Source: Chromatiales bacterium (ex Bugula neritina AB1)
Lineage (GTDB): Bacteria > Pseudomonadota > Gammaproteobacteria > Granulosicoccales > Granulosicoccaceae
Direction: 5' to 3'
Length of the DNA stretch: 64,000 nt
NCBI GenBank assembly: GCA_001730015.1
Contig: MDLA01000080.1
Coordinates: forward strand, 1 to 64,000
Positions within the stretch are counted from its first letter, which is position 1. Each line of letters opens with the position of its first letter. Below the pieces are notes generated by a model, which saw only the letters and a program-made list of their open reading frames with translations, did no database searches and was not told where the DNA came from. This document shows positions 1-8,448 of the stretch, one piece after another. The translations under genes and the position numbers were made by a program.

Positions 1-1
1 C

Positions 2-796
2 AATCACTATCATTTGCTGGTGGGAACCCCAAGGGCCAATCTGGATCACATTATGCGCCATATCAACGGTATTTATACGCAACGCTATATTCGGTTAAAA
101 GGCACAAATGGACCCTTGTTTAAAGGTCGCTACAAGTCAATATTGGTTGATGAAGATGCCTACTTGCAAAAGGTTGGTCGGTACATCCACCGGAATCCGG
201 CAGAAGTTAAGGGGGCAACGGATAAGGTGCTAGATACATGTATCTGATCTAGCTATCTGGTCTATACAAATCGGGCAACAGCGCCGGATTGGCTGACCCG
301 CGAAATGACCTATCGGATGTTAGGGCGGCGAAACCGTTATGCCGGTTATCGAGCCTACGTGGCACTGGGAAGTGAGCAAGAATTCCTGCAGTTTTACAGC
401 AAAGGAAATTTGGCTGGTATATTGGGTGGGAAAACGTTCCGCGACGATATAAAAGAAAGGGAAGATGAGCTACGGGTGTCAGGTGACTTGTCTCAGGCAT
501 TGTCGGACCGACCTGGTTTGACGTCAATAGTCACAGCAGTAGCCAGAGTATTTAAAACGACACAAGTCGAAATAGTAAAAAATGAAAGAGGGCGGAATCC
601 ACAAGTTACAATTGCACGGCAACTGGCGGTGTACTGTTGCCAGCAACTGGGAGATCTCTCCTTACGGGAGATAGCAGAGAAATTCAATTACAGCAATAAG
701 GGTAGCGTATCAGGAGCGATAGCGGCGACGAAGCGGCGTTTTGAGAAAGGGGAATTGACCAGAGACTACAGGAGGGTGGAAAAGTTGCTGCAATAG
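2..796 (+). pseudogene. REP-associated (Y1/HUH) transposase, 5' truncated by window edge and broken by an in-frame TGA
   Basis: This is a single-strand transposase of the IS200/REP-associated (RAYT) family. The frame enters the window already open; codons 2-4 read HYH, the metal-binding HUH motif in its usual NHxHLLV setting. The segments GPLFKGRYKS and YIHRNP, also typical, follow. The ORF track splits it into 14-247 and 305-796, but both pieces and the gap between them are in the same frame. The only interruption is a TGA at 245-247, directly before SSYLVY, where the family has a conserved WSSY; TGG to TGA would explain it. The C-terminal part (roughly 600-740) resembles the DnaA C-terminal helix-turn-helix seen in one RAYT subgroup. 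Upstream sequence is missing, so further damage cannot be excluded. Confidence 0.85.
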
Positions 797-894
797 TAGC
801 GAGATAGCATAATAGGATTGACCCCTAAAATTTTCTTAAGTTGCTGCAATAGTAGCGAGATAGCATAATAGGATTGACCCCTAAAATTCTCTTC
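785..894. repeat. 55-bp tandem duplication at the 3' end of the transposase
   Basis: Two head-to-tail copies with a 55-bp period (785-839 and 840-894). The first 49 bases are identical, then they diverge. The first copy contains the last codons and stop of the transposase; the second repeats them outside the gene. Both contain GGATTGACCCCTAAAATT, which may be the element's 3' boundary sequence. A copying slip or a failed transposition at the element end would produce this. Confidence 0.9.
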
Positions 895-1005
895 GCTTCG
901 CCCCAATGCGAAAATTACACTGGCGTTATGCGAAAAAGTAGGACCTACAGTAAAATTCTGAACAATAATGTGTTTTATCAGAGATTGCCTTTAAAGTAAA
1001 AGGAT

Positions 1006-1215
1006 ATGAAAACAGCGAAAAAAAATAAAACAGGTTGTGATGAATGTGGGATTGCTTTTATCATCGGGTCGTCTCAAATGATAAGCGTTTGTCCCGAGTG
1101 CTCACACTATTTATATGGCTATGAGAAATGCCATCATTCGTTTGAAGATGGTCGGTGTGTTCAGTGTGGTTGGGATGGTTCAGTATCTGAATATATCAGT
1201 AATATAAAAAAATAG
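1006..1215 (+). CDS. small protein with two zinc ribbons, unknown role
   Basis: A 69-residue cytoplasmic protein with four cysteine pairs or near-pairs: C11-x2-C14, C29-x2-C32, C42 followed by two histidines, and C51-x2-C54. This reads as two small zinc-ribbon modules in tandem. The start is supported by an AAAGGA ribosome site a few bases before the ATG. There is no signal peptide or membrane segment. It stands alone between transposon remnants, is AT-rich and lysine-rich, and has no neighbour that suggests a partner. It may be cargo of the mobile region. I do not recognise a named family. Confidence 0.55.
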   Translation: MKTAKKNKTGCDECGIAFIIGSSQMISVCPECSHYLYGYEKCHHSFEDGRCVQCGWDGSVSEYISNIKK

Positions 1216-1366
1216 AGTGATTTCCGGAGTGTATAATGAATATTGTAAACTGGTTTCTGGTAACGCTACAGGTGCTGGTAAACTTGGATCGGGTATTGAC
1301 GTACCGCAGAACGAGTTGGGGGCCAGGCGCTAAGCAACAATTACTGTGGGGTACATTAGACCAATA
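1216..1366. other. intergenic stretch with a doubtful 43-codon ORF
   Basis: No recognised gene. An ORF from ATG 1236 to TAA 1365-1367 has a passable ribosome site (CCGGAG) but its product resembles nothing I know, and it stops exactly where the miniature element begins. A second frame over the same bases (ending in ELGARR and a stop) looks like the C-terminal scrap of a longer protein. Probably debris. Confidence 0.3.
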
Positions 1367-1367
1367 A

Positions 1368-1555
1368 ATCCCTGGCGTTGCATAAATTTCCGACCCAGAT
1401 CCGCTGCGTTTTTCTATAGCAGTATCTAAGGCGCTGTACTCAGATTTTCCAGAATATCAATTAGAATGACTAGGCTCAAAACAGTAAATACTCCGCAGTG
1501 CCTGTTATACAGCTCTATAAGCTCCTGAATTCGAATTTTATGCAACCCCAGGGAT
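1368..1555. mobile_element. miniature inverted-repeat element (family A), copy 1
   Basis: A non-coding element of about 188 bp. It starts ATCCCTGGCGTTGCATAAA and its end, read on the other strand, starts ATCCCTGGGGTTGCATAAA, so the terminal inverted repeats run about 19 bp with one mismatch. Inner parts also fold back on each other (AAGGCGCTG against CAGTGCCT). A diverged second copy lies at 3772-3959, in the same orientation. No clear target-site duplication flanks this copy (ATAA to the left, TATT to the right). Confidence 0.85.
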
Positions 1556-1594
1556 TATTCTCCTGGTATTGCTTCAGATGCTGTTGACCTTTAG

Positions 1595-1769
1595 CCCGCA
1601 TTATTCATGGTGTGGCGAGGATGTCGCGCCGACCTGATCTATTCACACCAAGGGGTTTCGCGATGGATTTTCTTCTCGCGTCGAATACTTACTGATATTT
1701 GTAAGAGAAAAGTTTCTCTGTGGAATCAAAGATCAAATGAGATTCTGTCATTCTCGTGAATAATGCGGG
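1595..1769. mobile_element. miniature inverted-repeat element (family B) with 4-bp target duplication
   Basis: A 175-bp non-coding element bounded by a perfect 13-bp terminal inverted repeat, CCCGCATTATTCA at the left and TGAATAATGCGGG at the right. It is flanked on both sides by the 4-bp direct repeat TTAG (1591-1594 and 1770-1773), the signature of a transposase-made insertion. It has no ORF of its own, so it would be moved in trans by a full-length relative. The terminal sequence recalls IS1380-family ends, but that assignment is from memory and should be checked in ISfinder. Confidence 0.8.
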
Positions 1770-1773
1770 TTAG

Positions 1774-2128
1774 GTGATAATAATTTCTTTGCTTGTTCAG
1801 GCTACATGTTTATCGATGGTTGAGGTGGCTTCTTTCTCCTTAAATCCTGATCAAATCAATAGCTGGGTGCTAAAATTGTAGTTTTTTGTATTTGCTTCTT
1901 TTTGGTTGATGCTGTTTCTTTATCTGCTCCATAAGGTTGGTTGTGGCCAGCTGCAGTCCAAATGACCTGGTGGGAACGGAAACAACATAAACGGGTTGGT
2001 CGGTACAGGTATTGTAAAAACAGCTATCAATGGGCATTGTCGGAAACAAGTTGCTGGTTGAAGTGGTTATAGTATAAGTTCATTCGATGAAATATGAATT
2101 GCTTCGATGGACGCCATAACTAATCCCA
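1774..2128. other. gene-less stretch upstream of the secreted protein
   Basis: I see no supported gene. A stretch near 1965-2070 reads in one frame as a short lysine/arginine- and cysteine-containing segment that could be a scrap of an IS transposase, but it has no start and is too short to classify. The promoter of the following secreted protein must lie here; I could not identify convincing -35 and -10 boxes. Confidence 0.4.
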
Positions 2129-2170
2129 ATGACTATAGACAATGTTCCTAAGCTAGTAATGCTGATTCTC

Positions 2171-3703
2171 ATGAAGTCGTTCATGGTGGCTAGTGCCCTC
2201 GTTTCGTCATTGACTTTACATGCGGCTGTTCCGTCTGCGATTGGCGGATCAAACTACGCCTGGTATGGCATTGACGAACTAGTCATCAGTAACAATGGTG
2301 ATCGAAACTGCAGGGAAAAGTTCGGCATTATTGCAAACTATCATCTTCCGCAGGTAAGAAGCACGGTCAGGCGACAGCTATCAATTATGTTTGATAACGG
2401 TCAAAGAAGACTGAGGGTGCCGATATATCATGCTACAGACCTGGCCAGCGGGACGGTACTGAATTCAGCGGGAGGAAACCTGCAGCAGCAGCCGCGCGAA
2501 AATCTCGCGCGGTTTCTTGCAGACATACAAGCAGCGGGTTTTCAGGAGGTACTCGTTGGATTTTTCCCGATCTCCCGAAGCAGCCCGAAGAACTGGTATA
2601 GGGAGTATGGTTCCAGTAACACGTCGGTTAAAACCTGGGCCTACAATTCTGCTGCTATGCAGGAGAACTGGAATCTGATTAAAAACCTTCGTCCGATCAT
2701 TGCCGGTGCCAATATTGACTACAAAATTGATTTACGCAATGAAGGTGCTGCTGCCTCCAGTCAGCCAATCGACAGACAATACGCCAGTGATATATGGTCC
2801 CTCTATAACGCTTCATTCGGCAAGCAGGATACAGTCGGTTTTTCGGTAGCAACCGGGTCGATTGCAGAAAATGCGAGCCCGGATTTAAGTGTTAAAGGAA
2901 ATCTGGCGGTGGACAGGTACAGGGTGATGAAGCAGGTTTACGAGGAGTCCGGTTATGGTGCACCTGTTGTGTGGGATTTTCATGCTTACGAATTCCTGAG
3001 CCATAAAATATCCAAAGTAGATGCCGCAATGACTGCGTCCGGTGATTACACCGATATCATTATAGGGGAAACATTTTACCAGGACTCGAACACACTATCG
3101 GCTATTCAAAGCATCACTACTAGCAGAAATATTCAGGCTATTTACGCATGGCCTGTAACTACGGCCAGGGGTTGTGATGGTCATGTGGATACGCCATTTC
3201 CGGCGGAATATTTGTACACGCCTGGTGAACTAATGCAAGCCACTGTATCTGCGATACCGAGCTCTTCGCCTCAACCTGTATTTATCCCGTTTACTGAACA
3301 GCCCGCGAATACGGCGCCAACTGCAGGTGCAGACGAACCGGCAGAAGGTAATCCAACGCAGTTCGTTTCTCAGTGTGCCTCTGGTGTGACAGATACTGAT
3401 GGTGATGGATGGGGTTGGGAAAATAACGCTAGCTGTTTCGTCACGCTGCCCGTGCCCTCTGGTGATGGAATTGGTAATATGGCCTCTGACAGTTCCATAC
3501 CGCTCTGTATTTCAGGTATTGCAGATTCGGACGGAGACGGTTGGGGATGGGAGGGCAATCGTTCCTGCGTGGTTGATAAACAGAGTAAGGCTCTAGAGGG
3601 CGGTTCAGAGTCTTTCATGATTCCTTACTGTGAGATGAACTATTCAGATACGGATGGTGATGGTTGGGGATGGGAGAAAAATTCCAGTTGCCTGGTCAAA
3701 TAG
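2171..3703 (+). CDS. secreted glycoside hydrolase-like protein with three C-terminal DxDGDGWGWE repeats
   Basis: The longest frame opens at 2129, but the ATG at 2171 gives a clean signal peptide (MKSFMVASALVSSLTLHAA), so I prefer it. Numbering from 2129, residues 40-370 look like a TIM-barrel glycosidase: a candidate acid/base in DLRNEG (E205) and a candidate nucleophile in IIGET (E314) are spaced as in clan A hydrolases. After a Pro/Thr-rich linker come three repeats of about 21 residues, each bounded by Cys and containing D-x-DGDGWGWE (416-436, 460-480, 501-521). Such repeats occur in polysaccharide-degrading proteins of marine bacteria and probably bind calcium and/or sugar. The substrate is unknown. 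The gene sits between two copies of the same miniature element and may have arrived by transfer. Confidence 0.7.
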   Translation: MKSFMVASALVSSLTLHAAVPSAIGGSNYAWYGIDELVISNNGDRNCREKFGIIANYHLPQVRSTVRRQLSIMFDNGQRRLRVPIYHATDLASGTVLNSAGGNLQQQPRENLARFLADIQAAGFQEVLVGFFPISRSSPKNWYREYGSSNTSVKTWAYNSAAMQENWNLIKNLRPIIAGANIDYKIDLRNEGAAASSQPIDRQYASDIWSLYNASFGKQDTVGFSVATGSIAENASPDLSVKGNLAVDRYRVMKQVYEESGYGAPVVWDFHAYEFLSHKISKVDAAMTASGDYTDIIIGETFYQDSNTLSAIQSITTSRNIQAIYAWPVTTARGCDGHVDTPFPAEYLYTPGELMQATVSAIPSSSPQPVFIPFTEQPANTAPTAGADEPAEGNPTQFVSQCASGVTDTDGDGWGWENNASCFVTLPVPSGDGIGNMASDSSIPLCISGIADSDGDGWGWEGNRSCVVDKQSKALEGGSESFMIPYCEMNYSDTDGDGWGWEKNSSCLVK

Positions 3704-3771
3704 TTCCCGCAAGTCTGAAAACAATGAGCAATACGCTGGTGACTCATGGCACGGTAGTGGCGATGAATTAA

Positions 3772-3959
3772 ACTCTGGTGGTGCATAAAATTCCGGCCCA
3801 GAACCGCTGCGCTACTTCTATAGCAGCATCTAAGGCGCTGTACTCGCTTTTCCTGAATATCATTTATAGTGACTAGGCTCAATCCAGTAAAAACTCCGTG
3901 CAGCGCCTTTTATACCGCTCTATAAGGTTCCGGACTCGAAATTTTAGCAACACCAGGGT
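3772..3959. mobile_element. miniature inverted-repeat element (family A), copy 2
   Basis: Diverged second copy of the element at 1368-1555. Shared blocks include GTGCATAAA/GTTGCATAAA, CTATAGCAG, ATCTAAGGCGCTGTACTC and GTGACTAGGCTCAA. Terminal repeats read ACTCTGGTGGTGCATAAAAT and, from the other end, ACCCTGGTGTTGCTAAAAT. TTAA lies immediately outside both ends (3768-3771 and 3960-3963), a likely 4-bp target duplication. The right end abuts the surviving coding sequence of a GMC oxidoreductase. Confidence 0.85.
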
Positions 3960-3961
3960 TT

Positions 3962-4528
3962 AACCGTGCGAAGCCGATCCTTGATCGCCCGGACATTCAA
4001 TCTATTCTGGCGCCGGGCTTTCGGCCGCAGCCTGCAAAGATGATGGGCTATGGACGTGACTGGGTTCTATCGGCAGTTTTGTTAAGGCCTGCGAGTCGCG
4101 GATCGGTGTCGCTCCCGAGTGCTGATCCACTAGCACCACCAGTGATAAATCCGGTGTTTCTTTCTTGGTCAGAGGTTCTCGAAATCCTGACTGATGGCTT
4201 GACCGAGGCGCGTCGAATACTCAGTGCATCGGTGTTTGAACCTATGCATGCTACTGAACGCTATCCCGGTGCTGATGTGCAATCGAGAGAGGCGTTGACG
4301 CAATACACCAGGCAATACGGGGCAACTATGTTTCATCCGATAGGTACTTGTAAGATGGGGAATGTTGAATGCGCTGTTGTTGATGCGAATCTGAAGGTTC
4401 ATGGTGTAGAGGGTCTTCGAGTAGTTTATGCGTCTATTATGCCGTCGATAATCGGCGGCAATACCAATGCGCCAACGATAATGATCGCTGAAAAAGCGGC
4501 TGATTTAATTAAGGCGGACATGCAGTAA
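3962..4528 (+). pseudogene. GMC-family oxidoreductase, C-terminal fragment cut by a miniature element
   Basis: The open frame runs from the edge of the miniature element (3962) to the stop at 4528; the ORF track begins at the internal ATG 4040. The product is the C-terminal domain of an FAD-dependent GMC (choline/glucose dehydrogenase-type) oxidoreductase. It contains the diagnostic HPIGTCKMG, then LKVHGVEGLRVVYASIMP, GGNTNAPTIMIAEKAADLI. About 350 N-terminal residues, including the FAD-binding GxGxxG fold, are absent, and no matching half lies upstream: the sequence left of the element belongs to the secreted glycosidase-like gene. So insertion was followed by deletion or rearrangement. It should be non-functional. 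Confidence 0.9.
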
Positions 4529-4999
4529 AAGTATCAGGGAATTTATGAAATATATATTCTTTACTTTTACTGTGAAAAATTCCAATTGGTCTCCTGTGGG
4601 CTGTTCTATAAATGGTTTCCTCCTACCCTGTTGGGAAAAATACTGTATTTCGTAAGTGCGGAAAAAGTAGCTATTTAGAAGGCAGTGACGTATGGTAAAG
4701 TGAAGTGAAATCAGTATAGAAACCGCATATATATAACGTGGTGTTATAAGAGAGGCGTGAATTTGTTGGCTGGAGGAATAAGGACTCTCTAAACATGCAG
4801 GTTATTACCATGCAGGTTATTGCATCGAATGCCACAGCACAGCCATTGTGCCGAGCACAAATTAATTGACTAACTTCGATTCAAATCTGACTCGACACGT
4901 TGTAGTTCCCCTGATATGAATGTATGTGCATGAAAGTATGTTTGTCCTGGTTTTGCTTTACGCCGCCAGTCAGCTGGCTAGAGATATCAGACTGAGCCA
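4529..4999. other. 471-bp gene-less leader region before the ABC importer
   Basis: No gene is supported. Two small structures are visible. TATAAC-GTGGT-GTTATA (4732-4748) is a short perfect hairpin or operator-like palindrome. ATGCAGGTTATT occurs twice close together (4795-4806 and 4811-4822), giving a 24-codon frame from ATG 4795; the GGAGGA upstream is too far from that ATG to be convincing. The promoter of the importer operon should lie here. Confidence 0.4.
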
Positions 5000-5776
5000 A
5001 TGACCGCGGCCGATGACTACGTAAACGCCGATTTTAAACTGCGCAATGTGTGCCGGCGCTGGGGTAGTCGTGTGGCACTAAATGGTGTAAATGTCGAGAT
5101 AGGCAATCGGGAAAAGGTTGCGCTAATTGGTCCTAGTGGCGGCGGGAAGTCAACACTCATTCGTTTGCTTGCAGGTGTGCTTCGTCCGAGTAGTGGAAGT
5201 GTTAAAGTCAACGGCAGTGATATCGCGGGCTTCAGCAGGAAACGGCTCAAGCTTCACCGACGGCGATGTGGAATTATTCAGCAGGGACATATGCTGGTCC
5301 CTCAGCTAAATGTTCATCAAAATGTTCTGTCCGGTGCGCTCAGTAACTGGCCCTGGTACAAAGTCGCGCTCGCCAGCATTGCGCACCTGGAGCGTCCGAG
5401 GGTCCAGATGTTACTGAAGTCGCTTGGGCTTGCCGACTATCAATGGGAAACAGTGCAAAACCTTAGTGGTGGTCAGATGCAACGAGTGGCTGTTGCCCGT
5501 GCATTGATTGCTGAGCCCAGTGTGTTGCTTGCGGACGAAGCGACGGCATCGCTTGACCCCACGACCGCTAGAAATGTAACTTCTCTCATAATCGATCAGG
5601 CAAACACGCGCAATACAACGCTTTTTTTTTGTACTCACTGGGTTGATTTAGTGATGCAACGAAGTGATCGAATTATTGGTATTCGAGACGGTCAGATTTG
5701 TCTTAACGCACCGCCCGGGCAGGTCAGTGATGAAGACCTCGAGTATCTTTATCGAGGAAGCGATGAACGCCAGTAA
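5000..5776 (+). CDS. phnC: PhnC-type ABC importer ATPase
   Basis: A 258-residue ATP-binding subunit of a phosphonate-type importer. Walker A is GPSGGGKST (44-52), the signature is LSGGQMQR (from 155), Walker B is SVLLADE (174-180), and the D-loop is SLDP; length is normal. It powers uptake through the double permease encoded next, whose start overlaps this gene's end by 14 bases, so the two are translationally coupled. The solute-binding gene follows, giving a C-E-D order. The family transports phosphonates, phosphite or, in a related group, probably selenate. No phosphonate lyase gene lies in the window, so the substrate is open. Confidence 0.88.
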   Translation: MTAADDYVNADFKLRNVCRRWGSRVALNGVNVEIGNREKVALIGPSGGGKSTLIRLLAGVLRPSSGSVKVNGSDIAGFSRKRLKLHRRRCGIIQQGHMLVPQLNVHQNVLSGALSNWPWYKVALASIAHLERPRVQMLLKSLGLADYQWETVQNLSGGQMQRVAVARALIAEPSVLLADEATASLDPTTARNVTSLIIDQANTRNTTLFFCTHWVDLVMQRSDRIIGIRDGQICLNAPPGQVSDEDLEYLYRGSDERQ

Positions 5777-7427
5777 CCCGGTTAACTGGCGTCGGAACGT
5801 GGTCTGGCTTGCCTTTGGGTTGTCGATCTATTTTGGTGCGAAATGGAACGATGTTGCTCTATCGGCATTATTCGATAGCCAGGGCATAAGCAATGCCGGG
5901 GATATTCTATCCGGTCTGCTGCAACCGGATTTCAGCCCCGACTTTCTCGGTCGAATTGTCTGGCTTTCACTGGAAAGTTTGCTCATCGGGATTCTCGGAA
6001 CCGTGCTCTCGTTGGTCATTGGGATCAGTATCGCGTTGATTGCGATCCAGGTTCCCGCTCTTCCGGATTCTCCAGACAACGAACACTACCTGCTTAGAGC
6101 CGCTGCCGGATTTGCACGCTGGTCGGCGCGATTTTTTCTCGGTTTGCTGCGTACCATACCGGAAATAGTCTGGGCTTATCTGTTCGTTCGATTGATTGGA
6201 TTGGGGCCTGGTGCCGCGGTTATGGCTATCGGTTTGACCGTCGGTGGATCGATAGGAAAACTCTACTCCGAACTCGCCGAAGCGGCGGCACCTGGTCCAA
6301 TACAGGCCTTGCGTGCTAATGGTGCTAATCGTTTTTCTATATTGCTTTTCGCTGTCATTCCGCAGGTTATCCGGCAATGGCTTGCCTACGGTTTGTTTCG
6401 TATGGAATGCAATATTCGCACAGGGACTATTCTGGGCGTGGTTGGCGCAGGCGGGCTAGGCGCCGAAATCGCATTAAGTATCCGGTACTTTGAGTTTGAT
6501 AAACTGGCGACTGCGCTGCTTGCGGTTCTATTGTTAGTAATTTTCCTGGAGTTTGTCAGTGCCTATCTAAGGAAAGCACCGCTGCGCTATACGATTGCGC
6601 TGATTGTTTGCGGTACCTTTGTTTCTGTGCTCTATCTGAAAATTCCCTGGATGGAGCTATTTACAGGCGATATAAATTTTATTGGTGAAATTGATATCTC
6701 CACGATCGCACCTGAATTTGTTACCCGCACATTATGGCTTGTGCTGGAAACTCTGGGTATGGCGTGGGTGGCGACTATGTCTGCCGCGATCATTGCATTT
6801 TTTCTGGCTCCGGTGGCGAGTGCAACGCTCTTTGGCAGTTCTTACCTGCCTGACACTTACACAGGCAGTCTGACAGACAAACTGGCGTCCTGGGGATTAC
6901 TTGGTGTGATGCGGTTGGTTCTGCAGTTTTTCAGAGCGATGCCTGAGCTAACCTTTGCGCTGGTATTTGTTGTCTGGGTAGGCCCGGGAGCGTTTGCCGG
7001 TATTCTTGCTATCGGTGTTCATAGCGTTGGGGTGCTGGGTCGTCTTTACACCGATATCTATGAAGAAGTTGAACCAGGCCCGCCACGTGCTCTGCAAGCG
7101 ACAGGTGCCGGTGTAACGGGAGTTTGGCTGTTTTCTGTATTGCCCCAGGTCAGTTCGCGGTTAATCGCTTACACCCTGTTTCGATTTGAAGTGAACATAA
7201 GGGCGACTGCGATGGTGGGTTTTGTTGGCGCCGGCGGTATCGGTGACGCACTACATACCGCAATCAGTCTGTTTCATTTTACCGATCTTGCCGTCTTGCT
7301 ATTAGTGTTGCTGGTTGTGGTAACACTGGTTGACATGGCGGGTGATCGAATCCGACGCAGGCTGCTTTCTCCACCTGGAGAAAAAGCAGCTGCCAGACCA
7401 CTTATAGAAACTACAGTGGTTGCCTAG
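5763..7427 (+). CDS. phnE: PhnE-type permease, two permease domains fused in one chain
   Basis: The ORF track opens at 5664, but the ATG at 5763 just inside the end of the ATPase gene starts the natural protein of 554 residues. It contains two PhnE-like permease domains. Each ends in the same conserved block: a loop rich in Glu/Ala/Pro/Gly (LAEAAAPGP and IYEEVEPGP), then FRxExNIR and GxVGAGGxG. The usual PhnE is a single domain of about 270 residues that dimerises; here both halves are in one chain, so one polypeptide could form the whole channel. At least ten hydrophobic segments are visible. It lies between its ATPase and its binding protein. Confidence 0.87.
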   Translation: MNASNPVNWRRNVVWLAFGLSIYFGAKWNDVALSALFDSQGISNAGDILSGLLQPDFSPDFLGRIVWLSLESLLIGILGTVLSLVIGISIALIAIQVPALPDSPDNEHYLLRAAAGFARWSARFFLGLLRTIPEIVWAYLFVRLIGLGPGAAVMAIGLTVGGSIGKLYSELAEAAAPGPIQALRANGANRFSILLFAVIPQVIRQWLAYGLFRMECNIRTGTILGVVGAGGLGAEIALSIRYFEFDKLATALLAVLLLVIFLEFVSAYLRKAPLRYTIALIVCGTFVSVLYLKIPWMELFTGDINFIGEIDISTIAPEFVTRTLWLVLETLGMAWVATMSAAIIAFFLAPVASATLFGSSYLPDTYTGSLTDKLASWGLLGVMRLVLQFFRAMPELTFALVFVVWVGPGAFAGILAIGVHSVGVLGRLYTDIYEEVEPGPPRALQATGAGVTGVWLFSVLPQVSSRLIAYTLFRFEVNIRATAMVGFVGAGGIGDALHTAISLFHFTDLAVLLLVLLVVVTLVDMAGDRIRRRLLSPPGEKAAARPLIETTVVA

Positions 7428-7505
7428 GGGTTGATAACAGACAGTATATCAATCCGTCAATTCCGCAAATTTTCAATGTAAAAATATTAGTAGGAGATTA
7501 GTAAT

Positions 7506-8375
7506 ATGTTAAAGGGCTTACGAAGAAGCATCATTGGAACGCTTGCAGTAGGTATTGCCTGTGTAGGTTTCACTACAGCTTTCGCGGCAGATATTGTTCG
7601 GATAACCGGAATACCCGATGAAAATCCGACTGAACTACAACGTAAATACAAGCCGATGGTCGATTATTTGTCAATGTCACTCAATGCAGAGGTTGAATAC
7701 GTTCCGGTAACCGATTACGGCGCGGCGGTTGCGGCTCTGGCTGCAGGGAAAGTCGATTTCGCGTGGCTGGGTGGTTTTACTCATGTGCAAGCGCGTATTA
7801 TGGCTGGTGCGAGTCCTGTTGTTATGCGTGATATTGATCGGCAATTCAAAAGTGTCATTATTGCTAATACAAATTCCGGTGTCGGAAGTACCGATGATAT
7901 CAAGGGGATGAAATTCGCGTTTGGCTCCAAGAGTTCCACCTCCGGACACCTGATGCCGCGATATTTTCTGGACACCTTGTATGGCATCGATGTAGAAAAG
8001 GATCTGGGTGGTAGTCCGGTCTATAGTGGGTCACATGATGCAACAGTGAAGGTTGTTGAATCGGGAAAAGTCGATGTTGGTGCACTTAACGCCGAGGTCT
8101 GGAATCGGATGTCAGAGTCGGGTGCTTATGATAAATCGAAGGTAGTGCTAATCGAGACAACCCCGGATTACGTTGATTACGTCTGGACAGCGCGCGACGA
8201 TATCGAGCCAGAGATGGTCGACAAGTTCCGGCAAGCGTTTCTCTCGCTCGACAATTCCAACACTGATCACCAGAAGGTACTGAAGCTTCAGGGCGCTGAA
8301 AAATTTGTACTTGCGGCTCCGGAAGATTTCGACTCGATAGAAGCAGTCGGTCGATCAACCGGCTTGCTGAAATAG
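7506..8375 (+). CDS. phnD: PhnD-type periplasmic substrate-binding protein (phosphonate/phosphite or selenate-like)
   Basis: A 289-residue periplasmic binding protein with a good ribosome site (AGGAGA) and a signal peptide ending near TTAFA. The mature start, RITGIPDENPTELQRKYKP, and later VPVTDYGAAVAAL and DFAWLGGFTHVQAR are typical of the PhnD family. The wording IPDENPTEL matches, from memory, the subgroup annotated as putative selenate-binding (TIGR04553) better than classical PhnD. SSTSGHLMPR is the conserved ligand-loop segment. It completes the importer with the two upstream genes. A strong hairpin follows its stop. Confidence 0.85.
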   Translation: MLKGLRRSIIGTLAVGIACVGFTTAFAADIVRITGIPDENPTELQRKYKPMVDYLSMSLNAEVEYVPVTDYGAAVAALAAGKVDFAWLGGFTHVQARIMAGASPVVMRDIDRQFKSVIIANTNSGVGSTDDIKGMKFAFGSKSSTSGHLMPRYFLDTLYGIDVEKDLGGSPVYSGSHDATVKVVESGKVDVGALNAEVWNRMSESGAYDKSKVVLIETTPDYVDYVWTARDDIEPEMVDKFRQAFLSLDNSNTDHQKVLKLQGAEKFVLAAPEDFDSIEAVGRSTGLLK

Positions 8376-8448
8376 AGTGATAAGATGTTGTGGAATAGTA
8401 TGATTTTATATTCAAGTAATTGAATTAAAATGCTTCTTGAAATTCGTC

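Noticed and set aside
245-247. TGA decoded as tryptophan in the transposase
   Set aside because: Other genes in the window use TGA as a normal stop (for example at the GST/Rieske ATGA junction and at the DppB/DppC-type junction), so recoding is not plausible.
1236-1367. 43-codon ORF with a moderate ribosome site
   Set aside because: It ends at the border of a miniature element and overlaps another frame that looks like debris; no family resemblance. Mentioned only in the intergenic entry.
1965-2070. Scrap resembling an IS-type transposase N-terminus
   Set aside because: Short, no start, and the resemblance rests on a few basic and aromatic residues only.
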